DNA of 64,000 bases from Bacillota bacterium (GTDB taxonomy: Bacteria; Bacillota; Clostridia; Acetivibrionales; JAFADI01): the NCBI GenBank assembly GCA_023424965.1, contig JAFADI010000212.1, forward strand, positions 1 through 64,000, given 5' to 3'. Below the pieces are notes generated by a model. That model saw only the letters and a program-made list of their open reading frames with translations, was not told the DNA's origin and ran no database searches. A program made the translations under genes and the position numbers. Within the stretch, counting starts at the first letter, position 1; every line of letters starts with the position of its first letter. Positions 18,801-26,980 of the stretch are shown in pieces.

Positions 18801-18881
18801 AATTGAATTTTCTTTCACATTTTCAGTCAGTGCCCACTGTATTAATTGATCAAACGGTATTAACCTCATTCTGTCACTCAT
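15825..18881 (-). CDS. ygfK: YgfK, selenate reductase-like Fe-S flavoprotein
   Basis: A 1018-residue multidomain redox protein. Residues to about 430 resemble a dihydroorotate dehydrogenase-type barrel (NPLGPAAGPNTQLAQNIV). The middle part is a GltD-like FAD/NADPH module (VIGGGPAGLAAAYFLGQNGV; VIGAGNSAMDAARSAKRV) with N-terminal Fe-S cysteines. The C-terminal part has ferredoxin-type motifs (CLECNKVCNICVEVCP and CNECGNCEAFCP). It was first linked to selenate reduction, but in gut bacteria this gene belongs to the purine and urate breakdown cluster, probably moving electrons to or from a purine-derived substrate. Full length, no frameshift. Confidence 0.92.
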   Translation of the reverse strand: MSDRMRLIPFDQLIQWALTENVKENSIFGVSSNKFFRKSNENSLALFGGTLENPLGPAAGPNTQLAQNIVAAYVAGSRFFELKTVQILDGEDLPVSKPCILAKDECYNVEWSTELVVPDAYNEYVKAWFALNVLAKELSLGSSEGFIFNMSVGYDLEGIKSPKINAFIEGLKDASQTPVWKECREFLLNNLGLFKNIDKDFVEGISPKVCKSITLSTLHGCPPAEIERIARYLLEEKQLHTYVKCNPTLLGYEFARGILDKMGYDYVAFDDHHFKNDLQFTDAVPMIKRLQALAKDLGLTFGVKLTNTFPVKIRNNELPGEEMYMSGRSLYPLTINLAYKLAKEFGGDIRISYSGGADFFNIDKIYAAGIGPITLATTILKPGGYLRLKQMAYLLEKAYHGADFTGVDLEKLKVLAESAVTDANHLKERRDVESRKLDKNVPLIDCFIAPCTNGCPIGQDIPEYIRLVGEGRYLEALEVIVAKNPLPFITGTLCNHRCMTKCTRLDYDESVNIRGAKLVAAQNAFAELMAGLKSPAINSSFKVAVIGGGPAGLAAAYFLGQNGVDVTVFEKRDEIGGVMQQVAPGFRISKEAINNDMELIRKMGVKFRLGVDGNFSVEALKKEGFKYIFVAIGAWKPGILKLDSSDKEILNVLHFLEVYNKAQDTLDIGKNVAVIGAGNSAMDAARSAKRVAGVENVYVVYRRTRKYMPADKEELLLALEDGVEFKELLAPVSFTGGVLRCQKMELGAPDASGRRSPVAVAGEFVDLRVDTVIAAVGEQVETELLARNGIEADAKGRVKVNRETGETTAAGVYIGGDALRGPATIVEGIADGTKFAEIILAKEKEQTLDLEQAVEFNTQKQLEEIGNKKGVLQNASSPAQENERCLECNKVCNICVEVCPNRANVAVRVDAENVQCKNQVVHIDGMCNECGNCEAFCPYDSAPYKDKFTLYWNREDFEDSRNAGFVAVEGAEGRFAVRLGDQVTEVSFDEAGRCSGDIPEEIAALILATRKEYGYLFV

Positions 18882-18941
18882 ACTTTTCTCCCTCTCTGCA
18901 TTGGGGTAATGGACTGCCCCCTAAGTTAATTGTACCATGTT

Positions 18942-18964
18942 AAAATGGCATTGTTTATTCCAAA
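18942..18964. repeat. Remnant of the MITE-1 terminal inverted repeat
   Basis: GGCATTGTTTATTCCAAA at 18947-18964 is identical to the inverse of the right end of the elements at 20415-20591 and 33864-34043. The preceding AAAA also matches, with one extra T. It ends exactly at the ssnA stop codon. Confidence 0.65.
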
Positions 18965-20293
18965 CTAGAAACGGTCCCAGACCTTGTCTGCCAGCTCTCT
19001 GCTTTTGGCATAAATTTCTTCTTCGTCCAGTATGGTAAGTTTTCTATTTTCCATGACAACCTGCCCGTTAATGACGGTGGTATCCACGGCTCTTCCCGTT
19101 GCACCGAAAAGCAAATGGCTGTTTAAATTCTCCGGACTCAACCGGGTGGGAGGATTGTAATCCAGCACCACCACGTCGGCAAAGGCACCTTCAACCAGTC
19201 TGCCCAACGGCTTTTCAAAGTACTTGCCCGCAATGGCCGCATTGTTTTCAAAAAGCATGTGGGGAGGTTCAACCCACGCGGCGCTGGGATGCTTGCTGGC
19301 ATGTTTATGGAGGCAGTTTGCCGCCTTCAGGGACTCAAACATATCGCTGGTATAGCCATCGGTGCCCAGTCCCAGCATAACACCCTTTTCAAACATCTTC
19401 AACACCGGTGAAACGCCTACGGCGTTGCCCATGTTGGATTCAGGATTGTGCACCACCGTGGTTCCCGTAGCTTTCAGTAGCTCCATTTCCTCTTCCGAAA
19501 TGTGGATACAGTGTACTGCTATGCTCTTATCCCCCAAAATCTGTCTTTCATTCAGCCTTTCCACAACGCCCATTCCGTATTTTGTCCTGGCATCGTTGAG
19601 ATCTTCAATGCCTTCCGCGGTATGAACATGAAAGCCCACACCCGTACCGGAGTTCCGGCTGACACATTTTTCAAGGGTCCTATCCGACAGCGTAAGGGAT
19701 GCATGGAGTCCGAACATGGCCTTCAGCATGGGATCCTTTTCCCTGTTGCAGTAGTTGATGAAATCAATATTTTCTTTAATTCCGTCCTCGGCGATTTGTT
19801 CGCCATCCCTGTCGGAAACTTCATAGCACAGACAGGACCGGAGTCCGGCCTTTTTCGTCGCTTCGGCAATTTTGAAAAGGCTTCCCACGGCGGAATTGGG
19901 ACTCGCATGGTGGTCGAAAACCGTGGTCACACCGTTTTTGATACAGTCGATAATGGGAACCATGGCGCTGTAGTACACGTCTTCAAGAGTCAAAACCTTA
20001 TCCAGCCTCCACCACAGTCTTTCCAGTATTTCTCCGAAATTGGAGGGAGGAGCGTCCTTTAAAAACAATCCTCTTGCAAAGGTACTGTAAAAGTGCATGT
20101 GGGTATTGATAAGTCCGGGCATAATCAGTTTTTTGCCGGCGTCAACAAACCGGGCATCCTTGTATTTGGATTTCAATTCGCCGGTTGTTCCGACTTCAAC
20201 TATCAAATTGTCTTTTACAGCTACGCACCCGTCCTGAATGATTGTGTTTTTCTCATCACGGGTAATAAGTAATCCATTTCCTATAAGCAGCAT
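18965..20293 (-). CDS. ssnA: SsnA family aminohydrolase
   Basis: A 442-residue metal-dependent amidohydrolase of the SsnA group, related to guanine and chlorohydrolase deaminases. Metal ligands are visible in NTHMHFYSTF, HVHTAEG and LGTDGY, with HNPESNMGNAVG between. Genes of this family travel with ygfK, ygeY, ygeW and ygeX in purine-degrading anaerobes; a deaminase or ring-opening step is likely but unproven. GGAGG lies 10 bases before the ATG. It is bracketed by MITE-1 sequence: a remnant touching the stop codon and a full element 120 bp upstream of the start. Confidence 0.9.
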   Translation of the reverse strand: MLLIGNGLLITRDEKNTIIQDGCVAVKDNLIVEVGTTGELKSKYKDARFVDAGKKLIMPGLINTHMHFYSTFARGLFLKDAPPSNFGEILERLWWRLDKVLTLEDVYYSAMVPIIDCIKNGVTTVFDHHASPNSAVGSLFKIAEATKKAGLRSCLCYEVSDRDGEQIAEDGIKENIDFINYCNREKDPMLKAMFGLHASLTLSDRTLEKCVSRNSGTGVGFHVHTAEGIEDLNDARTKYGMGVVERLNERQILGDKSIAVHCIHISEEEMELLKATGTTVVHNPESNMGNAVGVSPVLKMFEKGVMLGLGTDGYTSDMFESLKAANCLHKHASKHPSAAWVEPPHMLFENNAAIAGKYFEKPLGRLVEGAFADVVVLDYNPPTRLSPENLNSHLLFGATGRAVDTTVINGQVVMENRKLTILDEEEIYAKSRELADKVWDRF

Positions 20294-20665
20294 AACTCTT
20301 TTCCTCCTGAAGATATATTTTTACTCCGGATTTAGCCTTTATTCGGCAAACAACATATGCACCACTGCAATATTGCCTTTCGAATAAAGGTTAATACCAC
20401 TTTGGTATCTTGGTAAAAGGCATTTTTTATGGAAAAAAGGCTTCACTCTATGAGGAATACTTCAAGGCAGTAAAGTAACGGGAAACAAGCTGGAATGACC
20501 CAAGAGTAAGGACCGCTCACTTTCGTGCCGATGATCTTCTGTTCTCCACTGCAGTCGGTGCTTTGAAGCCTTTTTGGAATAAACAATGCCTATTTACAAC
20601 TTGGTGCTTGCTTTGGGGCGGACCACCGGAGCAGCCCGCCACAAAGTCTTAATTTTTCACTTTTA
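20294..20665. other. Intergenic gap between ssnA and ygeY
   Basis: 372 bp. About half is the MITE-1 copy at 20415-20591. The 20294-20414 part has the ssnA ribosome site and probably its promoter. The 20592-20665 part shows no clear terminator after ygeY. Confidence 0.5.
20415..20591. mobile_element. MITE-1 copy A, 177-bp element with inverted termini
   Basis: The ends form imperfect terminal inverted repeats of about 31 bp (AAAAGGCATTTTTTATGG... against ...GGAATAAACAATGCCT). The whole element is clearly homologous to 33864-34043: blocks such as GGCTTCACTCTA, GAGGAATACTTC, TGGAATGACC and ACTTTCGTGCC are shared. It has no open frame. A non-autonomous transposon is most likely; a conserved structured RNA is the alternative. 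Confidence 0.75.
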
Positions 20666-21904
20666 TTATTTTGCCAGGTTTTCTGTCTTTTCCGGCATTT
20701 TATCTACATAACTCTTTACATACATGAGGGGGATTGCCGCATACATGGCAGCAGCCTTTACCAGCTCGCTCTTCCAGGTCTTTTCATTGGGCGCGTGGGC
20801 CTGGTCTTCATGACCCGGTCCGAAGCCTATGCAGGGGATGCCGAACATTCCCATGATGGAAACTCCGTTGGTAGAGAAGGTCCATTTGTCCAGAAGCGCA
20901 TCTCCCTTGAAAAGTCCTTTGTAGGTCTCCAGCAGGGTTCCGCATACCGGGTGCTCCTCTTCGATAAACCAGGTGGGGAAATAGCAGTCGGTAGGATAGG
21001 TCAGGCCCTTGTAGGACGGTCTGCTGTATCCGTACATCGTAACTTCTGCGCCTGCGGCTTTTACCGAAGGGAGCTCCCTGATCTGGTTGAGCGCATACTC
21101 TCCGTCTTCACCGGCAGTCAGCCTTCTGTCGATGGAGATGGCACAGCTGTCGGCCACGGCGCATCTGGAAGGTGAAGTGAAGAATATTTCGGAAACCGCA
21201 AGCGTTCCTTTGCCCAGGAATGGATGGGAGATGAGCCTTTCATTCAACTCCTGGAGCTCTTGAAGAATGGGAGCCATTTTGTAGATGGCATTCACTCCTC
21301 TTTCCGGCGCGGAGCCATGGCAGCTCACGCCCTGGGTGCTCACCCTGATTTCCATTCTTCCCCTCTGTCCCCTGTATATATTACATGAGGTAGGCTCGGT
21401 GATTACGACAAACTCGGGGCGTATGTTCAATTCCTTTATGATGTACTGCCAGCACAGGCCGTCACAGTCTTCTTCCTGAACGGAGCCCACGATCATAAGG
21501 GTGTAATCGTCTTCCAGCTTCAGGTCCTTTATGATCTTGCCTGCGTAAACCATGGATGCCATTCCGCCGGTCTGGTCGCTGGTACCCCTTCCCAGGATGA
21601 TTTCGTCATCCTCAAACCCTTTGTAGGGATCGTATTCCCAGTTTTTGATGTTGCCTATGCCCACGGTGTCGATGTGGGCGTCCATTGCGATCAGGTGTTT
21701 TCCATGGCCGATATAGCCCATGATGTTGCCCATGGGATCGATTTCTACTTTGTCGAAGCCCACGTCTTCCATTTCCTCTTTGATTCTGAGAACCACGTCT
21801 TTTTCCTCCGCGCTCTCACTGGGGATTGCAATCAAATCCCTCAGAAATTTTGACATCTGCGGTTTATAGCCTTCTGCAGCCTGAAGTATCTGTTCGAAAT
21901 TCAT
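20666..21904 (-). CDS. ygeY: YgeY family selenium-metabolism-linked hydrolase (M20 peptidase-like)
   Basis: A 412-residue enzyme of the M20 metallopeptidase/deacylase family, YgeY subgroup. Zinc-site motifs include AMDAHIDTVGIG, LGRGTSDQTGGMA, SVQEEDCDGL and GFGPGHEDQAHAPNE. The family removes an acyl or carbamoyl group from small amides. In the purine cluster it is thought to act on an open-chain intermediate, but the substrate is not settled. GGAGG precedes the ATG by about 10 bases. It follows the threonine-synthase-like gene after 41 bp, so the two are probably one transcript with carbamate kinase upstream. Confidence 0.92.
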   Translation of the reverse strand: MNFEQILQAAEGYKPQMSKFLRDLIAIPSESAEEKDVVLRIKEEMEDVGFDKVEIDPMGNIMGYIGHGKHLIAMDAHIDTVGIGNIKNWEYDPYKGFEDDEIILGRGTSDQTGGMASMVYAGKIIKDLKLEDDYTLMIVGSVQEEDCDGLCWQYIIKELNIRPEFVVITEPTSCNIYRGQRGRMEIRVSTQGVSCHGSAPERGVNAIYKMAPILQELQELNERLISHPFLGKGTLAVSEIFFTSPSRCAVADSCAISIDRRLTAGEDGEYALNQIRELPSVKAAGAEVTMYGYSRPSYKGLTYPTDCYFPTWFIEEEHPVCGTLLETYKGLFKGDALLDKWTFSTNGVSIMGMFGIPCIGFGPGHEDQAHAPNEKTWKSELVKAAAMYAAIPLMYVKSYVDKMPEKTENLAK

Positions 21905-21945
21905 AAGTAAAGTCCTCCTGATTTTTTATTTATATATGGTAATTG

Positions 21946-23181
21946 TTAGCCGTTTACAATCCTCTTCACTTCGCCGATATCCGGCTCAATGACGGAAGCT
22001 TTTCCCGCGGCGGCGGCCGCGCTCTTTATGTCCTTGAGGCCGCTTCCGCTGACAATGCTCACTACGCTTTCACTGCCGTTCAGCATACCGAGTTCCTGCA
22101 TTTTCATAATCCCTGCAAAGCTGGTGACCCCTGCCGGCTCTCCGAATACTCCGGTTCTCTGGGCCAGTACCTTCATCGCCGACAAAATTTCTTCATCGGT
22201 TACGTCAACCATGAAGCCCCTGGACTCATTGACCGCATTCAAGGCTTTGATCCCGTTCCTGGGAATTCCCACCGATATACTGTCTGCGATGGTTTGAGGC
22301 CTTCTGTATTCAAACTGGTAGGTCTTGTTTTCAAAGGCCCGGGTTACCGGATTGGAATTGGCAGCCTGTACGCCCACAATTCTCGGAAGCTTGTCGATAA
22401 GTCCAAGCTTGTAGCATTCCAGGAAGCCCTTCCACACGCCTCCGATGGAACAGCCGTCACCTACCGCCACCACCGCAATATCGGGAGCCTTCCAGCCAAG
22501 CTGCTCGCAAATTTCATAAGCCACCGTTTTCTTGCCTTCCACCAGGTATGGGTTTATGGCACAGCTCCTGTTGTACCAGCCGAATTCTTCCGCTGCCTGG
22601 AAACACAGCTCCACGGCCACATCATAAGTACCTTTCACAAGGAATACATTGGAGCCATAGATGAGAAGCTGCGTAACCTTGGCTTCAGGCGCAGTTTCGG
22701 GAACAAAGATATAGGTCTTGATTCCGGCACTGGCTGCAAACCCCGAAAGAGAAGAGGCCGCATTCCCTGTAGAGGCGGCACATACCACGGGACGGTTCAA
22801 TTCAACGGCCTTGGCCACACCCACCGCACTGGCCCGGTCTTTCAGAGAAGCCGTGGGATTCCGTGAATCATCCTTCAGATAAAAACTCTTTAATCCCGTT
22901 TCCTTTGAAAGCTTGCTTACCTCATAAAGAGGTGTCCATCCCACATGAAGGGGCTGAATTCCCTTCGTGTCTTCAATGGGAATGGCAGGGAGATAACGCC
23001 ATAAGGAATAGTTGCTGTTCTTTTTGAAATATTCCCGGGTCATTTCCTTTTTTATCTGATCGTAGTCCAGCATTACATCCAGTATTCCATCAATACCGCA
23101 GTCTACGCAGGTATACAATATTTCATCTTCCGCATATTCCCTTCCGCATTTGACACATTTCAGCTTTTTTACCTTGCTCAT
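21946..23181 (-). CDS. Threonine synthase-like PLP enzyme
   Basis: A 411-residue fold type II PLP enzyme. An N-terminal zinc-ribbon-like segment has cysteines at 9, 12, 25 and 28. The PLP lysine is Lys114 in NPTASLKDRAS, followed by a phosphate loop (VGDGCSIGG). The family makes threonine from O-phosphohomoserine, but this gene lies between carbamate kinase and ygeY and no other threonine gene is present. It could act on a diaminopropionate, serine or phosphoserine-like intermediate. ATG at 23181 (after GGAAG) is preferred to a GTG at 23190. Confidence 0.85.
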   Translation of the reverse strand: MSKVKKLKCVKCGREYAEDEILYTCVDCGIDGILDVMLDYDQIKKEMTREYFKKNSNYSLWRYLPAIPIEDTKGIQPLHVGWTPLYEVSKLSKETGLKSFYLKDDSRNPTASLKDRASAVGVAKAVELNRPVVCAASTGNAASSLSGFAASAGIKTYIFVPETAPEAKVTQLLIYGSNVFLVKGTYDVAVELCFQAAEEFGWYNRSCAINPYLVEGKKTVAYEICEQLGWKAPDIAVVAVGDGCSIGGVWKGFLECYKLGLIDKLPRIVGVQAANSNPVTRAFENKTYQFEYRRPQTIADSISVGIPRNGIKALNAVNESRGFMVDVTDEEILSAMKVLAQRTGVFGEPAGVTSFAGIMKMQELGMLNGSESVVSIVSGSGLKDIKSAAAAAGKASVIEPDIGEVKRIVNG

Positions 23182-23205
23182 ACCATTCACTTCCTTTCTT
23201 TATAT

Positions 23206-23347
23206 GGGGACAGTTCTCAACTTTTTCAACTTTTCACACAGAAGTTGAGGACTGTCCCCTGTTTTGCAGGAACAGTTCTTCAACCTCCGGAAGTCCACTC
23301 CGGCACATCCGGTAAAACAAATTGTGCAGAAGTTGAGGACCGTCCCC
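23206..23347. repeat. REP-like repeat cluster (inverted pair plus third copy)
   Basis: Copies are at 23206-23225 (GGGGACAGTTCTCAACTTTT), 23241-23259 (GAAGTTGAGGACTGTCCCC, inverted) and 23329-23347. The first two form a stem-loop. They lie between arcC and the threonine-synthase-like gene. Confidence 0.8.
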
Positions 23348-23361
23348 TATTTGATTTTCGT

Positions 23362-24312
23362 TTACAACGTGATTTCCGTTCCCGTTTCACCCTTCAAAGC
23401 CTCCACCGCCTTGCTCAGGGAAGTGATAATGGCCTTCCTTCCGGGAGCCGATTTGGCAAACATCATGGCCGCCTGTATCTTGGGAAGCATGCTGCCCGGT
23501 GCGAAATGGCCTTCTGCCACATACTGCTCGCATTCCGCAAGGGTCATGCGGTCAATATCCTTCTGGTCGGGCTTTCTGAAGTTTATGGATACTTTCTCAA
23601 CTTCCGTAAGAATCATGAGAATGTCGGCTCCCACTTCCTCCGCCAGCTTCTCTGCCGCCAGGTCTTTGTCGATGACGGCGGCCACGCCCTCCAGGGTTCC
23701 GTCTTCCGATTCAATGACGGGTATTCCGCCTCCGCCGACGGTTACCACAATGGTGGAATCCCACAGTTCCTTTACTGAATGGATTTCAACAATTCTTTTC
23801 GGCATGGGTGAGGCAACAACTCTCCTCCAGCCTCTTCCTGCATCTTCCTTCATCACGTAGCCTTTTTCCTCTGCCAGCACTTTGGCCTCGGCTTCGGAGT
23901 AAAAGGGACCGATGGGTTTCGTAGGGTTCTTAAAGGCCGGGTCATCCTTGTCCACCACAACCTGTGTTATGAGAGATACAACCGGCAGTTTTCTGTTTCT
24001 GTTTGCAAGGGCATGGCTGAGTCCCTGCTGTATATGATAGCCGATATACCCCTGGCTCATTGCGGCGCATACATCAAAAGGCATTGCAGGAGTTACTGCG
24101 GAAGCGGTTTCCGAGGCCAGCAGAATCCTTCCCACCTGAGGCCCGTTTCCGTGTGCGATGGCCAGTTCATAGCCGAACATACATTTTATGTCGGAAATTA
24201 CTTCCGCCGTTTTTTTAATGACCTCAAGCTGCGCTTCTGCCGTTGCAGGGGTATTTGCCTCCTGAAGGGCATTTCCTCCCAGCGCAATCACAACCTTCTT
24301 ATGCGAACCCAT
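23362..24312 (-). CDS. arcC: Carbamate kinase
   Basis: A 316-residue amino acid kinase family protein that makes ATP from carbamoyl phosphate. It begins MGSHKKVVIALGGNALQ (substrate loop) and has NGPQVGRIL, VVTVGGGGIPVIE and DKDLAAEKLAEEVGAD, all typical of carbamate kinase. No arginine deiminase genes are nearby; its partner is probably the YgeW carbamoyltransferase in the same cluster, as with E. coli YqeA. GGGAGG lies 9 bases before the ATG. It heads an arcC-thrC-like-ygeY run, interrupted by REP repeats after its stop. Confidence 0.95.
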   Translation of the reverse strand: MGSHKKVVIALGGNALQEANTPATAEAQLEVIKKTAEVISDIKCMFGYELAIAHGNGPQVGRILLASETASAVTPAMPFDVCAAMSQGYIGYHIQQGLSHALANRNRKLPVVSLITQVVVDKDDPAFKNPTKPIGPFYSEAEAKVLAEEKGYVMKEDAGRGWRRVVASPMPKRIVEIHSVKELWDSTIVVTVGGGGIPVIESEDGTLEGVAAVIDKDLAAEKLAEEVGADILMILTEVEKVSINFRKPDQKDIDRMTLAECEQYVAEGHFAPGSMLPKIQAAMMFAKSAPGRKAIITSLSKAVEALKGETGTEITL

Positions 24313-24474
24313 ATTTTTTGACCTCCCGATAACTTTTCACATTATTTTTATTTGTCTGCTTATTTTAAAAGCAACAAAATTTACAAACTTTTATATAAAA
24401 TATAAATTTTACCATAAGGATATAAACCCGTGTTGCCATGCGATGGGACACAAGCAAACACAAGATTTTTCGAA

Positions 24475-25050
24475 TTATTTTTTGAGGTAATCCAGAAGCA
24501 TTTTTTCTGCGGTTTGGAAGTATTCGTCCAGATCAAACTTGCCTTCGTCAATCAGGTACTGCATGGTAGCTCCCATCATAATGGACACTGCAAGAATGGA
24601 AAGCATTTCGACATTTTTTCCGCTGTCGGAATCAGGGTGCATTTTCAGGACATCGGCAATGCTCTTTCTCCAGATGTCAAAGGACTTCTGGAATTTGGCC
24701 CTTATTTCAGGATCCACGGTACCCTGCACCCAATAGTCAAACTGGACATAGTCTATTTTTTTGTTGTTCAGAATCACATCTTTTCTTTCGTTAAACAAGC
24801 CTTCAAGATTTTCCTCAAAACTCTTTTTTTCCAGGTCCACGGACTGGGTGCGCTTTTCACTGAATTTCTGTTGCAAATCGTCCAGCAGCGCAATCAGGAG
24901 GTCGTTCTTTGTGGGATAGTAATAGTGCAAATTGGACTGACCCATCCCGGCTTCCTTTGCAATTAAGTGCATCCTGGTTCCGCTTATTTTTTCCTTCGCA
25001 ATAATCTCCAGCGTGGCATCCAGAATTCTCTTGCTTATTTCATTACTCAT
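24475..25050 (-). CDS. TetR/AcrR family regulator 1
   Basis: A 191-residue TetR-family protein. The N-terminal helix-turn-helix has GTRMHLIAKEAGMGQSNLHYYYPTK, with recognition helix region QSNLHYYY. The ligand domain includes WVQGTVDPEIRAKFQKSFDIWRK and GATMQYLIDEGKFDLDEYF. It is clearly paralogous to the regulator at 49063-49668; both share QSNLHYYY, so both likely bind similar DNA. The shared GATTG-N6-CAATC operators before nfnA, ygeW and ygeX are candidate targets. GAGGG precedes the ATG. It sits between the permease and carbamate kinase genes. Confidence 0.92.
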   Translation of the reverse strand: MSNEISKRILDATLEIIAKEKISGTRMHLIAKEAGMGQSNLHYYYPTKNDLLIALLDDLQQKFSEKRTQSVDLEKKSFEENLEGLFNERKDVILNNKKIDYVQFDYWVQGTVDPEIRAKFQKSFDIWRKSIADVLKMHPDSDSGKNVEMLSILAVSIMMGATMQYLIDEGKFDLDEYFQTAEKMLLDYLKK

Positions 25051-25198
25051 AGAACCCTCTTTCCTTTATCCCATTCTTTTAACGGCGCAAACCACCGCTA
25101 AAAAAACAATCGTTTTAACTCATTTTACCACTTTTATATCAAAGGTTCAAAACCTACCGTATATTCGAATTCAGATTTTAAAAAGCATTTATATGACA

Positions 25199-25259
25199 GA
25201 TGAGTGGTTTGCAGCAAAATCCGCATCCATCTGGCTGCAACTTGGGCAAACCACTCATC
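25199..25259. repeat. Long inverted repeat downstream of the permease gene
   Basis: GATGAGTGGTTTGC (25199-25212) pairs perfectly with GCAAACCACTCATC (25246-25259); the loop also contains AGC/GCT complementarity. No T-run follows on either strand. It may stabilise the permease mRNA end or be part of a leader for the TetR gene. Confidence 0.55.
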
Positions 25260-25290
25260 CCATCCACGCAAAACTATTCTTACCGCTAAC

Positions 25291-26643
25291 TTAAATTATC
25301 ATGCCGCCTTCATGCTTTTCGGCAGCTTTAAATTCACTTTTTTCACCGTGGTTCAAGAGTGCGTTGAGGAAAACGGCAACCAATGAACCTGTAACAATAC
25401 CACTTCCGAAAATGGATTTGAATATGTCCGGGGTCTGGGCAAACAGATCGGGAACGACAGCAACTCCCAGGCCCAGGCCGATGGCACATGCAACAACGAT
25501 CATGTTTGAATTCTTGTTAAAATCTACACCTGACAGCATTTTAAAGCCTGCTACGCCAACCATGGCAAACATGATGGTGGTAGCTCCGCCGATAACGGCA
25601 TTGGGTATGATGGTGGCCAGTGCTGCAAATTTAGGTATAAGTCCAAGACATACCAGAATGATACCGGAAGCAATAACTACAAAACGGCTGGTAACTTTAC
25701 TGAGTGCAAGCAAACCAAGGTTCTGATTGAAGGTTGTATAAGGGAAGGAATTGAAAATACCGCCCAAAATAGAGGCAATACCTTCCGCTCTAAGACCTTT
25801 AACAATATCCTTTTCTGTAAGTTCTTTGTCGCACACCTTGCCGATTCCAAGGAAAGTACCCGTCGATTCGATCATGACGATGAGCATAACGAAGGACATC
25901 ATGAAGATTGAACCGAGTTCAAACTTGGGCACTCCGAATGCAAAGGGCTTTACAAGGCTGAACCAGTTGGCGTCGGCGACGATTGCAGGATTAACCTTAC
26001 CCATGAATGCAGCGACGATCGTACCGGCGATGATTCCGATCAGAACTGAAATCGCCTGCAAAAAGCCTTTAAAAAATTTATTGCACAGTATGATCACAAG
26101 CATTACAAATCCGGCAAGCACAAGGTTCTGGATACTGCCGAAATCTTTTGCGCCCACACCTCCGGCAGCACTCTTGATACCGACAGGTATAAGGGATAGT
26201 CCGATGATGGTTACTACGGTTCCTGTTACAACGCTGGGGAAAAACCTCAATATCTTTCCGTACAACGGGGCTACCAGCACTACCAGTATGGCTGCTACGA
26301 TGATGGCTCCATAGGCCGTAGGCATACCTGAGTTCTTAGCAATGATTACCAGCGGCCCTACGGCAGCAAAGGTACATCCCAGGATGGCTGGCAGCCTTAC
26401 ACCGGCAAAATTCCACAAGCCGATGGCCTGCAACAAAGTAGCTATACCGCAGGTAAACAGGTCTGCGGCGACAAGAATCGCCAGCTGTTGGGGAGTTAAC
26501 CCCGCTGCCGCACCTACGATCAAGGGAACTGTAACCGCACCCGCATACATGGCCAGGACGTGCTGCAGTCCGAGAGTAAACAGCTGGCCCGCAGGCAGCA
26601 TTTCGTTTACTTTGTCAATTTTATTGACCTTTCCCTCTGACAT
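25291..26643 (-). CDS. Xanthine/uracil permease (NCS2 family)
   Basis: A 450-residue NCS2 nucleobase:cation symporter with about 14 hydrophobic segments. Family landmarks are LFTLGLQHVLAMYAGAV near the N-terminus, VMLIVMIESTGTFLGIGK (the helix 8 glutamate that binds purine) and TTFNQNLGLLALSKV. Substrate is a purine base, probably xanthine or urate given the context. The ATG at 26643 (MSEGKVNKID) has GGAGG 9 bases upstream. Its promoter is a near-consensus TTGACA-17-TAAAAT followed by an inverted repeat that looks like an operator. Confidence 0.93.
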   Translation of the reverse strand: MSEGKVNKIDKVNEMLPAGQLFTLGLQHVLAMYAGAVTVPLIVGAAAGLTPQQLAILVAADLFTCGIATLLQAIGLWNFAGVRLPAILGCTFAAVGPLVIIAKNSGMPTAYGAIIVAAILVVLVAPLYGKILRFFPSVVTGTVVTIIGLSLIPVGIKSAAGGVGAKDFGSIQNLVLAGFVMLVIILCNKFFKGFLQAISVLIGIIAGTIVAAFMGKVNPAIVADANWFSLVKPFAFGVPKFELGSIFMMSFVMLIVMIESTGTFLGIGKVCDKELTEKDIVKGLRAEGIASILGGIFNSFPYTTFNQNLGLLALSKVTSRFVVIASGIILVCLGLIPKFAALATIIPNAVIGGATTIMFAMVGVAGFKMLSGVDFNKNSNMIVVACAIGLGLGVAVVPDLFAQTPDIFKSIFGSGIVTGSLVAVFLNALLNHGEKSEFKAAEKHEGGMII

Positions 26644-26682
26644 AAACAATTTCCTCCTCACAGATTAAGATGATTTGCTCAA

Positions 26683-26745
26683 TAAATGCTAAATGGGTTT
26701 TAGCATTTAAATCCTTATTTTAGGGCACCTCCAGCCGTATGTCAA
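26683..26745 (-). promoter_or_regulatory. Promoter and inverted-repeat operator of the permease gene
   Basis: TTGACA at 26740-26745 and TAAAAT at 26717-26722 are 17 bp apart on the minus strand. Between the -10 and the gene lies an inverted repeat with 11-bp perfect arms (26683-26693 and 26699-26709; TAAATGCTAAA). The position fits a repressor site; the motif differs from the GATTG-N6-CAATC sites. The rest of 26746-26980 shows nothing clear. Confidence 0.7.
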
Positions 26746-26980
26746 ACTCTGAATATGGCATGAATCCATAAAAGAGGCATTTCTGGAAGATACCTAAAAT
26801 TCACTAAAGCCTTCCCTGCCAATTTACTTCAATTTACCCCATGGTGAACATCCACCACGGAGTCAAAGCTGCACTGCCTAAAATGAAACAAACCAATTAG
26901 CATCGCCAAACATCTCATACTCAAAAATTGTCTATGTCATCGGTATCTTTGTCTATGCTGCACCGATAGTATGTCCGTCC

